A stretch of 64,000 nucleotides of DNA from Muricoccus roseus (GTDB taxonomy: Bacteria > Pseudomonadota > Alphaproteobacteria > Acetobacterales > Acetobacteraceae). Below, in pieces: positions 56,493-64,000 of the stretch. The stretch is taken from NCBI RefSeq assembly GCF_900141905.1, contig NZ_FQZF01000026.1, positions 10,447 to 74,446 on the forward strand. The letters are read 5' to 3'. The notes below the pieces were generated by a model. It was not told the DNA's origin and ran no database searches. It was given only the letters and a program-made list of their open reading frames with translations. Numbering within the stretch: position 1 is the first letter of the stretch; each line of letters begins with the position of its first letter. Made by a program: the position numbers and the translations under genes.

Positions 56493-57277
56493 GCGCCCAC
56501 CGCCTTGGCGTCGGGCTCGGCCGTGACCGGCGTTCCCTCACGCTGGAGCGGCGCCACGAAGTTGTAGCGGGCAAGCTGCAGCGAGCCGGTCGCGCCCTTG
56601 GCGGGGTCGAAGCGGTATTCGGTGATGCCGCAATTCGGCACGTCGCTCTCGCGGTCGATCGCGAGGATGTCCTCCTCCGTCATGTTCTCCAGCAGGTAGC
56701 GGAGGCACAGCACCACCACCTGGTGCCCGACGATCAGCACGCGGCGGCCCCCATGGTGCAGGCTGATCGTGTCGAGCGCGGAGCGCAGCCGCAGGATCAC
56801 GTCGCACCAGGATTCGCCGCCGGGCGGACGGTGGTAGAACTTGCCGAGGATGCGGCGGAACTCCGCCTGGTCCGGATGCACGTCGCGGATGCCGAGCGTG
56901 GTCAGCCCGTCCAGCACGCCGAACTCCTTCTCGCGCAGCCGCTCGTCGATGACGAAGTCCTCACGCTCCAGCGGCAGCCCGCCGGTTTCATGCACCAGCG
57001 CGGCCGTCTGCCGCGCGCGCCGGTAGGGCGAGCACAACACCACCTCGGGCCGCTGCTCTTGTGGCAGGGAGGCAAACCACAGCCCGAGGGAGCGGGACTG
57101 CTCCTGCCCCAGCGCGCTCAGCGGCACGTCCACGTCCCGTCCTTCCAGCGCGATCCGGGCGGCGTTGTTTCGGTGTGCCTCGTCGCGCGCGACATTCCCC
57201 GCGCTCTCGCCATGGCGGACGATCCAGAGCGTGTCGGGCCATCGCTGAGATGGCCTGGGATGGTGGCGATCGGGCAT
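56489..57277 (-). CDS. Histidine phosphatase family protein
   Basis: 262 residues from the ATG at 57277 (AGAGGA ahead of it). RHG motif: LWIVRHGESAGN. VVLCSPYRRARQTAAL (second Arg), REKEFGVLDGL (Glu), LIVGHQVVVLCLRYLL (second His). Phosphoglycerate-mutase-like branch; probably an unspecified phosphatase. Coupled to nnrD. Starts divergently from the SRPBCC-ArsR pair with 143 bp between. Confidence 0.9.
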   Translation of the reverse strand: MPDRHHPRPSQRWPDTLWIVRHGESAGNVARDEAHRNNAARIALEGRDVDVPLSALGQEQSRSLGLWFASLPQEQRPEVVLCSPYRRARQTAALVHETGGLPLEREDFVIDERLREKEFGVLDGLTTLGIRDVHPDQAEFRRILGKFYHRPPGGESWCDVILRLRSALDTISLHHGGRRVLIVGHQVVVLCLRYLLENMTEEDILAIDRESDVPNCGITEYRFDPAKGATGSLQLARYNFVAPLQREGTPVTAEPDAKAVGA

Positions 57278-57355
57278 GGGAAGTCCTCTCTGCCAGCCCC
57301 AACGCCGCGCGCCCGGGCGGGTTAGACGCGGGACAGCATGGGCTGGCCTCGAAAC

Positions 57356-57371
57356 GCAACTTTTCGGTTGC
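57356..57371. promoter_or_regulatory. Inverted repeat 1 (GCAAC-N6-GTTGC) upstream of SRPBCC-ArsR
   Basis: GCAAC at 57356-57360 and GTTGC at 57367-57371. It lies between the divergent phosphatase and SRPBCC genes. A second copy of the same half-sites occurs 45 bp downstream. Likely operator of the ArsR protein encoded in this operon, by analogy with other autoregulated ArsR units. Confidence 0.55.
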
Positions 57372-57400
57372 AAATAGCGCCTCGGCTTGGCACGGTTCGC

Positions 57401-57416
57401 GCAACCAGGAGGTTGC
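57401..57416. promoter_or_regulatory. Inverted repeat 2 (GCAACC-N4-GGTTGC) containing the Shine-Dalgarno sequence
   Basis: GCAACC (57401-57406) and GGTTGC (57411-57416) with AGGA between them. The Shine-Dalgarno GGAGG is at 57408-57412, inside the repeat, and the ATG is at 57421. It may be the promoter-proximal ArsR operator, and in mRNA a small hairpin that masks the ribosome-binding site. Confidence 0.55.
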
Positions 57417-57420
57417 ATTC

Positions 57421-57879
57421 ATGTCCGACCGCATCGAGAAGACCATCGAGCTCAAGGCGCCGCAGGAGCGCGTCTGGCGCGCGCTGACCGACCACGAATC
57501 CTTTGGCGCCTGGTTCGGCGCGCGGATCGACGGCCCCTTCATCCCCGGGGAGGTCTCGACCGGCCGCATCACCATTCCAGGCTACGAGCATGTGCGCTGG
57601 GAGGCGGTGGTGGAGCGGATGGAGCCGCAGCACCTCTTCGCCTATCGCTGGCACCCCTATGCCGTGGACCCGGCGGTGGATTACAGCGGGGAGACGATGA
57701 CCCTCGTCGAATTCCGGCTGGAAACGATCCCGGGCGGCACGCGCCTCACCGCCACCGAGTCAGGCTTCGACGCCCTGCCCGCCATGCGCCGCCCCGAGGC
57801 CTTCCGCATGAACAGCGAGGGCTGGCCGCATCAGCTCCGGAATATCCAGCACCATGTCGAGCTCCAGCCCGCCGGCTGA
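57421..57879 (+). CDS. SRPBCC/AHSA1-family protein
   Basis: 152 residues, Bet v1-like fold. IEKTIELKAPQERVWRALTD, FGAWFGARIDGPF, MTLVEFRLETIPGGTRLT, and a C-terminal helix with GWPHQLRNIQHHVEL. Members bind hydrophobic ligands or assist stress responses. Its 3' end overlaps the ArsR gene by 26 nt. SRPBCC-ArsR pairs are common; the ArsR protein usually represses the pair. Confidence 0.9.
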   Translation: MSDRIEKTIELKAPQERVWRALTDHESFGAWFGARIDGPFIPGEVSTGRITIPGYEHVRWEAVVERMEPQHLFAYRWHPYAVDPAVDYSGETMTLVEFRLETIPGGTRLTATESGFDALPAMRRPEAFRMNSEGWPHQLRNIQHHVELQPAG

Positions 57880-58195
57880 CGGGGATCCGGCGCCGGTCTT
57901 CTCCGCCCTCGGCGACCCGACGCGCTTGGCGCTGCTGTCCACGCTCAGCGACGGGCAGCCGCGCTCGATCGCCAGCCTTTCCGCCGATGCGGGCATGACG
58001 CGCCAGGCCGTGACCAAGCACCTGCGCGTGCTGGAGGGCGCGGGGCTGGTGAGCAACATCCGTGTCGGGCGCGAGAGCCGCTTCGCCTTCGCCCCCGGCC
58101 CGGTGGCACGGGCGCGTTCCTATCTCGATGAGGTTTCCGCCCGCTGGGACGAGGCGCTGGAGCGGCTGCGCGCCTTCGTGCAGCGCCCGGACTGA
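57854..58195 (+). CDS. ArsR/SmtB-family winged-helix regulator
   Basis: 113 residues. HTH: FSALGDPTRLALLSTLSDGQ, then RQAVTKHLRVLEGAGLVSNI (recognition helix) and a wing with GRESRFAFAPG. Lacks the Cys of metal-sensing ArsR, so it is not a metalloid sensor. Translationally coupled to SRPBCC. Probably autoregulatory through the two repeats ahead of the pair. Confidence 0.92.
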   Translation: MSSSSPPADGDPAPVFSALGDPTRLALLSTLSDGQPRSIASLSADAGMTRQAVTKHLRVLEGAGLVSNIRVGRESRFAFAPGPVARARSYLDEVSARWDEALERLRAFVQRPD

Positions 58196-58209
58196 AGGGG
58201 GCTGCTGCC

Positions 58210-58617
58210 TTAGCCCTCGCCCTCCAGCCGCGCGATGCCTTCCTCGGAATAGCCGAAATGATGGGCGATTTCGTGGATCAGCACGTTGCGCACCAAGCGA
58301 AACAGGTCCTCGCCGCTCTCGACCCATTCCACCAGGATGGGCTCGCGGTAGAGCAGGATGGTGTCCGGCTCCATGGGCGCGTCCAGCACGGACTTCTCGG
58401 TCAGGGGCGTGCCGCGGTAGAGGCCGGTCAGCTCCCAGGGGTGCTCGAGGCCCATGGCCTCCAGCGTCTCGTCATCCGGCAGCTCCTCCACCAGGATGAC
58501 GGTGCCGCGCACGGCCTCGCGCAGCGGGGCAGGAATGGCGGCGAAGGCGGTCTCCGCCAGCTCGGCCAGGTCCTCGGCGCTCGGCGGCGCGCCCCAGCGC
58601 ATCTCGGTCTTCGTCAT
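58210..58617 (-). CDS. Zincin-like metallopeptidase family protein (PF06262 type)
   Basis: 135 residues from the ATG at 58617. Metal motif [15 protein letters not shown] (HExxH plus downstream). Upstream conserved part: [20 protein letters not shown] and [22 protein letters not shown] follows. A cytoplasmic minigluzincin-like protein of unknown substrate. Its start is 56 nt from that of the divergent PhhB gene. Confidence 0.9.
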   Translation of the reverse strand: MTKTEMRWGAPPSAEDLAELAETAFAAIPAPLREAVRGTVILVEELPDDETLEAMGLEHPWELTGLYRGTPLTEKSVLDAPMEPDTILLYREPILVEWVESGEDLFRLVRNVLIHEIAHHFGYSEEGIARLEGEG

Positions 58618-58672
58618 GTCGCCCAAGGGGGGCATAAGGGCGGACCGGTCAAGAGAAACTCCAGAAACGATC

Positions 58673-58963
58673 ATGGTCGAGCCTCTCTCCCAGCCCCGCC
58701 GCGACGCGCTGGCCGGGCTCCTGCCGCACTGGGCGCCGACGCCGGGCCGGGATGCGATCCGGCGCGAGCTCCGCTTCCGCGACTTCTCCGAGGCCTTCGG
58801 CTTCATGACCCGCGTCGCTCTGCTGGCCGAAACCCAGGACCATCACCCCGAATGGTCCAATGTGTGGAACCGGGTGGAGATCACCCTCACGACCCATGAT
58901 GCGGGCGGCCTCAGCGAGCGCGATATCCGCATGGCCCAGGCGATCGACGCGCTACTCGGCTGA
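58673..58963 (+). CDS. phhB: 4a-hydroxytetrahydrobiopterin dehydratase
   Basis: 96 residues, PCD/DCoH fold. [19 protein letters not shown], the active-site pattern [20 protein letters not shown] (His-His and Pro-Glu-Trp), and a C-terminal [12 protein letters not shown], which are diagnostic. Regenerates tetrahydropterin after phenylalanine hydroxylase-type reactions; phhA is not in the window. Confidence 0.94.
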   Translation: MVEPLSQPRRDALAGLLPHWAPTPGRDAIRRELRFRDFSEAFGFMTRVALLAETQDHHPEWSNVWNRVEITLTTHDAGGLSERDIRMAQAIDALLG

Positions 58964-59044
58964 CGCGTCCCGGTTGCGCGCGGGGGCCAAGCGCGGGCAA
59001 CCTCCTCCGCAACCGCCGAGAGCACGGCGGAGGAGAGGAATGCC

Positions 59045-60016
59045 ATGCCGATCACCCGCCGCGCCGCCCTGGCCGCGCCCGCCCTGCTTCTCGGGCGGCC
59101 CGCCCTCTCGCAGGGGACGAGCTTTCCGACGCGCGCCGTGCGCATGGTCGTGCCCTACACGCCGGGCGGCGTGTCCGACATCACCGCGCGGCTGATCGCC
59201 GAGCCGCTGGCCGCCCAATGGGGCCAGCCCGTGCCGGTGGAGAACCGCGCGGGCGCGGACGGCATCATCGGCACCGAGGTGGTCGCGAAATCCGCGCCGG
59301 ACGGGCACACCCTCTCCCCCGTCTCGGTCGGGCATCCCGTGAACGCCGCGTTCTACCGGCTGCCCTATGACACGATGAAGGACTTCTCCTTCCTCACCCT
59401 CACCACGAAGACCCCGCTCGTCCTCGTCGCCGGCAAGAACTTCCCGGCCAGCACGCCGGCCGAGCTGGTGACCCGCGCCAAGGCCAGCGGCGCCAACCAG
59501 GTCACCTTCGCCGGCACCTCGGGCGTGGTGCGCCTCGCGCCGCTCCTCTTCGCCCAGCGCGCGGGGATCGAGATGACCTATGTGCCCTATCGCGGCTCCA
59601 CGCAGGCCCATCCGGACATCATGGCGGGCCGGGTGGACATCATGTTCGACACGGTGCCGGCGGCGCTCTCCCATATCCAGTCCGGCAACTTCAAGGCGCT
59701 GGCCACCACCGGAGCCGTCCGCGCGCCGCAGCTGCCGGACGTGCCGACGCTGGGCGAGGCCTTCATGCCGGGCTTCGAGGCTTCGACCTGGGGCATGGTG
59801 ATCGGCCCGGCCGGGATCCCCGAGGCGTTGGCCGCGAAGATTTCGGCGGATTGCGGCGCGGCGGTGATGCGCCCGGATGTGAAGGCCCGGCACGATACCC
59901 TCGGCGCCGAGGTGGTCCGCTCCACCCCCGAGGAGACCCGCCGTTTCGTGCAGGCGGAGATGGAGAAGTGGGGCGATGCGGCCCGGAAGGCCGGCATCCA
60001 GCCGCAGGCGGCCTGA
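59045..60016 (+). CDS. Bug-family periplasmic substrate-binding protein
   Basis: 323 residues. Signal ITRRAALAAPALLLGRPALS (RR, Tat-like), then FPTRAVRMVVPYTPGGVSD. VPVENRAGADGIIGTE, FAGTSGVVRLAPLLFA, VPYRGSTQAHPDIMAGRVD are family features. GGAGAGGA precedes the start. Second orphan Bug receptor of the window. Followed 2 nt later by an amino-acid-type receptor; no permease or ATPase is adjacent. Confidence 0.92.
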   Translation: MPITRRAALAAPALLLGRPALSQGTSFPTRAVRMVVPYTPGGVSDITARLIAEPLAAQWGQPVPVENRAGADGIIGTEVVAKSAPDGHTLSPVSVGHPVNAAFYRLPYDTMKDFSFLTLTTKTPLVLVAGKNFPASTPAELVTRAKASGANQVTFAGTSGVVRLAPLLFAQRAGIEMTYVPYRGSTQAHPDIMAGRVDIMFDTVPAALSHIQSGNFKALATTGAVRAPQLPDVPTLGEAFMPGFEASTWGMVIGPAGIPEALAAKISADCGAAVMRPDVKARHDTLGAEVVRSTPEETRRFVQAEMEKWGDAARKAGIQPQAA

Positions 60017-60018
60017 GT

Positions 60019-60825
60019 ATGCTGGAGGTCCGGCGTCGCGGCCTCGCCCTGGGCGGGCTGGCCGTGCTCTCATCCGGCATGGCCACAGCCCAGACCCCGC
60101 CCGCCGAGATCGCCACGGCCCTGGCGCCCGGCGGAACGCTCCGGGTGGCCATCAACTTCGGCAACCCGGTCCTGGCCCAGCCCGACCCCGCCACAGGGGC
60201 GCCCCGCGGCGTCTCGGTGGAGCTGGCGGCCGAGCTGGGCCGCCGCCTGGGCCTGCCCATCCGCTTCATCACCTACGACGCGGCCGGGAAGGTGACCGAC
60301 GCGGGAAGGCGGGGTGCCTGGGACCTGTGCTTCCTGGCCGTGGACCCGGTGCGCGCCCAGGGAATCCTGTTCTCCGCGCCCTATGTGGTGATCGAGGGCA
60401 CCTATCTCGTGCCCCAGGCCTCGCCGCTGCGGGCGATCGAGGATGTGGACCGGCCGGGGCTGCGCGTCGCGGTGGGCCGGGGCAGCGCTTATGACCTCTA
60501 CCTCACCCGCGCGCTCCGCAGCGCGGAGCTGGTCCGGGCCCCCAGCTCCCCCGAGGCGGTGGAGCTCTTCCGGCGCGACCGGCTGGATGCGGTCGCGGGG
60601 GTGAAGCAGCCGCTGGTGGACTACGCCCGGGCGCATCCGGAGATGCGGGTCATCCCCGGGCGGTTCATGGTGATCGAGCAGGCCGTCGGGATCCCCCAGG
60701 GGCGGGACGCGGCCCTGCCCTGGCTCCGGGCCTTCGTCGAGGAGATGAAGGCTTCCGGCTTCGTGGCCCGGGCCCTGGCGGCGAGCGGCCAGGCCGACGC
60801 GGCCGTGGCGCCGGCGGCAGGCTAG
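60019..60825 (+). CDS. Family-3 amino-acid-type ABC substrate-binding protein
   Basis: 268 residues. Signal LEVRRRGLALGGLAVLSSGMATAQ, then a periplasmic-binding fold: LRVAINFGNPVLAQ, GVSVELAAELGRRLGLPIRF, AVGRGSAYDLYLTRAL. The usual DG motif near ARG-binding Asp is replaced by AWDLCFLAVDPVRAQGILFS. Starts 2 nt after the Bug gene. No ABC permease or ATPase follows, so it is a stray receptor or feeds a remote transporter. Confidence 0.9.
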   Translation: MLEVRRRGLALGGLAVLSSGMATAQTPPAEIATALAPGGTLRVAINFGNPVLAQPDPATGAPRGVSVELAAELGRRLGLPIRFITYDAAGKVTDAGRRGAWDLCFLAVDPVRAQGILFSAPYVVIEGTYLVPQASPLRAIEDVDRPGLRVAVGRGSAYDLYLTRALRSAELVRAPSSPEAVELFRRDRLDAVAGVKQPLVDYARAHPEMRVIPGRFMVIEQAVGIPQGRDAALPWLRAFVEEMKASGFVARALAASGQADAAVAPAAG

Positions 60826-60865
60826 GCGCCTTCGACAAGCCGGGCGGTGGGGTTAGGATCGCGCC

Positions 60866-61750
60866 ATGCGAACCTTCCCCTTCGTCACCGTCGACGTCTT
60901 CACGGACCGCCGCTTCGGCGGCAACCAGCTGGCGGTGTTTCCGGACGCGCGCGGCCTTTCCGATGCCGAGATGCAGGCCCTGGCCGCCGAGTTCAACCTG
61001 AGCGAGACGACCTTCGTCCTTCCGCCGGAGAACCCCGCCCATACCGCGCGAGTGCGGATCTTCACCCGGCAGTATGAGATGCCCTTCGCCGGCCACCCGA
61101 ATGTCGGCACAGGCTTCGTGCTCGCCCAGCAGGACGGGGCGGACCGCCTCGTCTTCGAGGAGATCGCCGGCCTCGTCGAGATCCTGGTGGAGCGCGATGC
61201 GACGGGCGGCGTGGTCGGCACCACCATCGCCGCACCGCAGCCTCTCTCCCTCGGCGAGCGCTTCCCCGCCGCCTCCATCGCCGCCTGCGCCGGGCTGGAG
61301 GAGGCGGCCGTCCGCAGCACGGCGCATCCGCCGGTCCATGCCGGCACCGGCAACCCCTTCATCCTTGCGGAGGTGGAGCCCGAGGCGCTCCCCCGAGCCC
61401 AGCCCGACTTCGCCGCCTTCCGCCGGCTGGTGGAGGCGCATCCCGGGCTGAAGGGGCGTGGGAGCCTCTATCTCTACGCCCATGCCGGGCCCGGAGCCGT
61501 CCGGGCCCGCATGTTCGCACCGCTCGGCGGGACGGTAGAGGACGCGGCGACGGGCAGTGCCGCCACGCCGCTCGCCGCCCTGCTCCTCTCCCTCTCCGGG
61601 GAAACGGAGGCGCGGCTGGACATCACCCAGGGCGTCGAGATGGGCCGCCCCAGCCTGCTGCGCACGCGGGCCCACCGCGCGGCGGATGGCATCCGCGCGA
61701 CCGTCGGCGGGGGCTGCGTGCCCGTGCTGCGGGGCGCGGCGCTGCTCTGA
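60866..61750 (+). CDS. PhzF-family isomerase/epimerase-like protein
   Basis: 294 residues. [20 protein letters not shown], catalytic Glu in [55 protein letters not shown]. Two-domain DAP-epimerase fold. In phenazine clusters PhzF isomerises DHHA, but no other phz genes are here; most genomic members have unknown substrates. Starts 40 nt after the receptor gene. Confidence 0.92.
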   Translation: MRTFPFVTVDVFTDRRFGGNQLAVFPDARGLSDAEMQALAAEFNLSETTFVLPPENPAHTARVRIFTRQYEMPFAGHPNVGTGFVLAQQDGADRLVFEEIAGLVEILVERDATGGVVGTTIAAPQPLSLGERFPAASIAACAGLEEAAVRSTAHPPVHAGTGNPFILAEVEPEALPRAQPDFAAFRRLVEAHPGLKGRGSLYLYAHAGPGAVRARMFAPLGGTVEDAATGSAATPLAALLLSLSGETEARLDITQGVEMGRPSLLRTRAHRAADGIRATVGGGCVPVLRGAALL

Positions 61751-61781
61751 GCCCCGCGGTTGTTTGACGCGGACGCTTGAC

Positions 61782-63845
61782 ATGGACGGGCCTGGAGGGC
61801 CCCTGCCGGCGATGCCCCCCCGGACCCAGCCCGTTCCCGCGATGACGGCGGAGACCGAAGCCCTGCTGGCCGACCGCCTCGCCTCCGGCCGCTATCAAGA
61901 TGCCGACGAGGCGCTGCGCGCCGCCCTGCGCCTGCTGGAGGAGCAGGAGCGCGGCGAGGCCGATCCGCGCCGTGCCTTCCGCATCGCGCTGGACGAGCAG
62001 CTGCGGGACCTGACCGATCCGGTGGAGGCCATGGTGGCCGCCTCCGGCATGCTCGGCCGCGAGCTGGGTGCCGCCCGCGCCGGCTATGGCGAGATCGACG
62101 CCGCTGGCGAGGTGGTGCGGGTCGAACGCGACTGGACGGATGGGACCGTCCCCAGCCTGGCGGGCGGGGCACGGCTGCTGGACGGCTTCGGCGCCCCCTT
62201 GATCGCGGAGCTGCGCGCCGGCCGCGTGCTGGTGGTGGAGGATTGCCGCACCGACCCGCGCGCCGAGGGAGAGCAGCAGGCGGCCACATGGGCCAGCATC
62301 GGCACCCGCGCGCTGATCGTCGCGCCCCTGGTCAAGGCGGGCCGCCTCACGGCCATCCTGTATGTGCACGAGCCCGCGCCGCGGCGCTGGAGCTCCGCCG
62401 AGGCGACGCTCCTGCGCGAGGCGGCCGAACGCACCTGGGACGCGGTCGGCCGCGCCCGCGCCGAGGCCGCGCTGCGCGAAAGCGAGGAACGCCACCGCAC
62501 CCTGTTCGAGCTGGCTCCCTTCGCCGTTTTCCTCATCGACCCCGTCAGCCATGCGGTGCTGGACGTCAACGCCTATGCCTGCGCGACCTATGGCTACACG
62601 CGGGAGGAGTTCACGCGCCTCTCGATCGCGGATGTGGATGCGCTGGGCGATTCCGCCGCCATCCGCGCCCGCGGCCGCGCCGGGACCATCGCGCCGGGGC
62701 TGCAGAGCTTCGAGGCCCGCCACCGCACCCGCGGCGGCGAGATCCGGGACGTGATGGTGCGCGTGCAGGGCATCCGCCTGGGCGGGCGCGATGTGACCTA
62801 CTGCGCCCATCTCGACATCACCGCCCGAAAGGCGGCCGAGGCCGCGCTGCGCGCCAGCGATGCCCGCCTGCGCCTTGCGATCGAGGCGGCGCGGCTCAGC
62901 ACCTGGGAGTTCGACCTGGTCCGCGGCACCGGCACGCGCGCCGGCCCGCTGACGCAGGAGCTGCCGGTGGTGCCCGGAGAGGGCTTCGACCTGGAGGCCT
63001 GGCTCCGGAGCATCCACCCGGAGGACCGGGCCCCGGTGAGGGAGCGGTTCTGGACCGTGATGCGCGGCGAAGCCCCGCGCTTCGCGGCCGAGTTCCGCGT
63101 GCGCCGTCCGGAAGGCACGTCCGAGGGAGACTGGGCCTGGGTCAGCTCCTTCGGCGCGGCGGTGGAGCGCGACGCCGAGACCGATCTCCCCACCCGGCTG
63201 GCCGGCGTCGCGCAGGATATCAGCGGGCGCAAGGCCGCCGAGGCCCGGCGAGCCCTGCTGATGCGGGAGGTGGACCACCGCGCGAAGAACGCCCTTTCCG
63301 TCGTGCAGGCCGCGCTCCGCCTCACGCGCGCCGAGGACGTTCCCTCCTATCGCCGCGCCATCGAGGGACGGGTGGCCGCCATGGCGCGGGCACAGACCCT
63401 GCTGGCGGAGGATCGCTGGACGGGCGCCGACCTGCGCGCCCTCCTCTCCGGCGAAGTGGGGCCCTTCCTCGTCGGGGACGAGGCCCGGGCGCGGCTGGAA
63501 GGTCCGCCCGTGACGCTGCCGGCCCGCGCCACCCAACCCCTCGCCATGGCGGTGCATGAGCTGGCGACGAATGCCGCCAAGCACGGCGCCCTTTCCTCCC
63601 CAGCCGGGCGGCTGCGGATCGGCTGGTGGCTGGAAGGCGGGCCGGACGGCCGGCTGCACCTGCGCTGGGAGGAAAGCGGCGGCCCCGCCCTGGCCGGCCA
63701 GCCCGGGCATCGGGGCTTCGGCTCGCGCATGCTGGACGGCACGCTGCGCGGCCAGCTCGGTGGGCAGGTGCGGATGGACTGGTCCGGGCCGGGGCTGGTC
63801 TGCGAGATGATGGTGCCGCTCGACCCTGGCCGAGAGCCGGGCTGA
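61782..63845 (+). CDS. HWE-family sensor histidine kinase with ParD-like N-terminus, GAF and PAS domains
   Basis: 687 residues. Residues ~21-75 match ParD-type ribbon-helix-helix antitoxins (ALLADRLASGRYQDADEAL, then LRLLEEQERGE). GAF about 80-225 (ALIVAPLVKAGRLTAILYVH), PAS about 230-350 and a second PAS about 355-480. The HWE kinase core has LMREVDHRAKNALSVVQAAL (His), AVHELATNAAKHGALS (N box), RLHLRWEESGG (the W-x-E motif). No membrane segment; cytoplasmic. The ATG at 61782 has no good Shine-Dalgarno; another at 61842 would keep the ParD-like part. No response regulator adjacent. Confidence 0.9.
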   Translation: MDGPGGPLPAMPPRTQPVPAMTAETEALLADRLASGRYQDADEALRAALRLLEEQERGEADPRRAFRIALDEQLRDLTDPVEAMVAASGMLGRELGAARAGYGEIDAAGEVVRVERDWTDGTVPSLAGGARLLDGFGAPLIAELRAGRVLVVEDCRTDPRAEGEQQAATWASIGTRALIVAPLVKAGRLTAILYVHEPAPRRWSSAEATLLREAAERTWDAVGRARAEAALRESEERHRTLFELAPFAVFLIDPVSHAVLDVNAYACATYGYTREEFTRLSIADVDALGDSAAIRARGRAGTIAPGLQSFEARHRTRGGEIRDVMVRVQGIRLGGRDVTYCAHLDITARKAAEAALRASDARLRLAIEAARLSTWEFDLVRGTGTRAGPLTQELPVVPGEGFDLEAWLRSIHPEDRAPVRERFWTVMRGEAPRFAAEFRVRRPEGTSEGDWAWVSSFGAAVERDAETDLPTRLAGVAQDISGRKAAEARRALLMREVDHRAKNALSVVQAALRLTRAEDVPSYRRAIEGRVAAMARAQTLLAEDRWTGADLRALLSGEVGPFLVGDEARARLEGPPVTLPARATQPLAMAVHELATNAAKHGALSSPAGRLRIGWWLEGGPDGRLHLRWEESGGPALAGQPGHRGFGSRMLDGTLRGQLGGQVRMDWSGPGLVCEMMVPLDPGREPG

Positions 63846-63848
63846 GCG

Positions 63849-64000
63849 TCAGCCACCGGCCAGGGCGCGGATCTCGGCCGCGCTACGGCCCGCCGCGCGG
63901 AGAGCGCGCAACGCCACGGCGCCGTCCCGCTTGGCCAACCGCTTCCCGTCCGGCCCCAGCATCAGCGCGTGGTGCCGATAGGCCGGCGCCGGCCAGCCCA
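63849..64000 (-). CDS. gluQ: Glutamyl-Q tRNA(Asp) synthetase, C-terminal end (partial)
   Basis: Only the last ~50 codons are in the window, continuing past 64000. Read on the minus strand: YRHHALMLGPDGKRLAKRDG, where KRLAKRD is the KMSKS-like ATP motif of GluQRS, followed by a short C-terminal helix (AGRSAAEIRALAGG). It transfers Glu to queuosine-34 of tRNA-Asp. Convergent with the kinase; 3 nt between stops. Confidence 0.85.
   Translation of the reverse strand, partial: GWPAPAYRHHALMLGPDGKRLAKRDGAVALRALRAAGRSAAEIRALAGG

Noticed and set aside
61623-63710. About 695-codon frame antisense to the HWE kinase
   Set aside because: No recognisable domain; the plus strand encodes a full kinase.

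Overview
The window is about 70% GC and has the gene content and codon usage of an alphaproteobacterium. Acetobacteraceae, in particular a Roseomonas-like member of Rhodospirillales, is the best guess. The evidence is several Bug-type periplasmic receptors, CarD, an AcnA/CcmAB pair, a SUV3-type helicase, and a hemC-hemD-Mic60-like-hemY run. No 16S or marker phylogeny could be run, so genus is an inference. I see no rRNA, insertion sequence, prophage, integrase or CRISPR array. One tRNA gene (Thr, CGT) is present.

Layout. (1) 41-3872, minus strand: a three-gene PaoABC-type molybdenum hydroxylase. (2) 4013-16652: a GntR regulator and, divergent from it, a tight head-to-tail run of about 14 genes. 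These include a fumarylacetoacetate hydrolase-like enzyme, a CE4 deacetylase-like protein, a Bug receptor, an intradiol dioxygenase, a complete branched-chain-type ABC importer, a 3-hydroxyisobutyrate dehydrogenase-like enzyme, an NTF2-like protein, a MetE C-domain-like methyltransferase and a Gfo/Idh/MocA oxidoreductase. Together it reads as a substrate-induced catabolic island for an aromatic or methoxylated acid. (3) 16709-24960: a small lipoprotein, tRNA-Thr, the heme operon hemC-hemD-Mic60-like-hemY, and, divergently, tsaD-rlmJ-gpsA. (4) 24881-32783: a PL5-like protein, CcmAB, aconitase, a lipid kinase and a phosphoesterase. (5) 32784-37778: an MHYT hybrid kinase, an orphan HepT-like gene facing a TetR gene, and an MFS permease. 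(6) 37850-45822: a SUV3-type helicase, an S4 protein, a GT-C-like membrane protein, 7Fe ferredoxin, CarD and a Bax-inhibitor protein. (7) 46174-54324: a CaiB-like CoA-transferase, a shortened EAL protein, the YbbAP/TesA divergon, ThpR, a sirtuin and a UDG-family protein. (8) 54325-64000: a hairpin-rich intergenic region, a secreted protein, NAD(P)HX dehydratase, a phosphatase, an SRPBCC-ArsR pair, a zincin, PCD/PhhB, a second Bug receptor, an amino-acid-type receptor, a PhzF protein, a sensor kinase with a ParD-like N-terminus, and the 3' end of gluQRS.

Most housekeeping genes look ordinary. The points I would look at first are: the 4.8-16.6 kb catabolic run with its zinc-binding MetE-like enzyme; the PL5-like protein whose catalytic His is Gln at exactly conserved spacing; the EAL protein that appears to have lost an internal segment including a metal-binding Asn; the ParD-like domain fused to an HWE kinase; the two inverted repeats in front of SRPBCC-ArsR, one of which contains the Shine-Dalgarno sequence; the (CCCTG)6 tract between two divergent genes; and the orphan HepT-like gene whose promoter overlaps a likely TetR operator.
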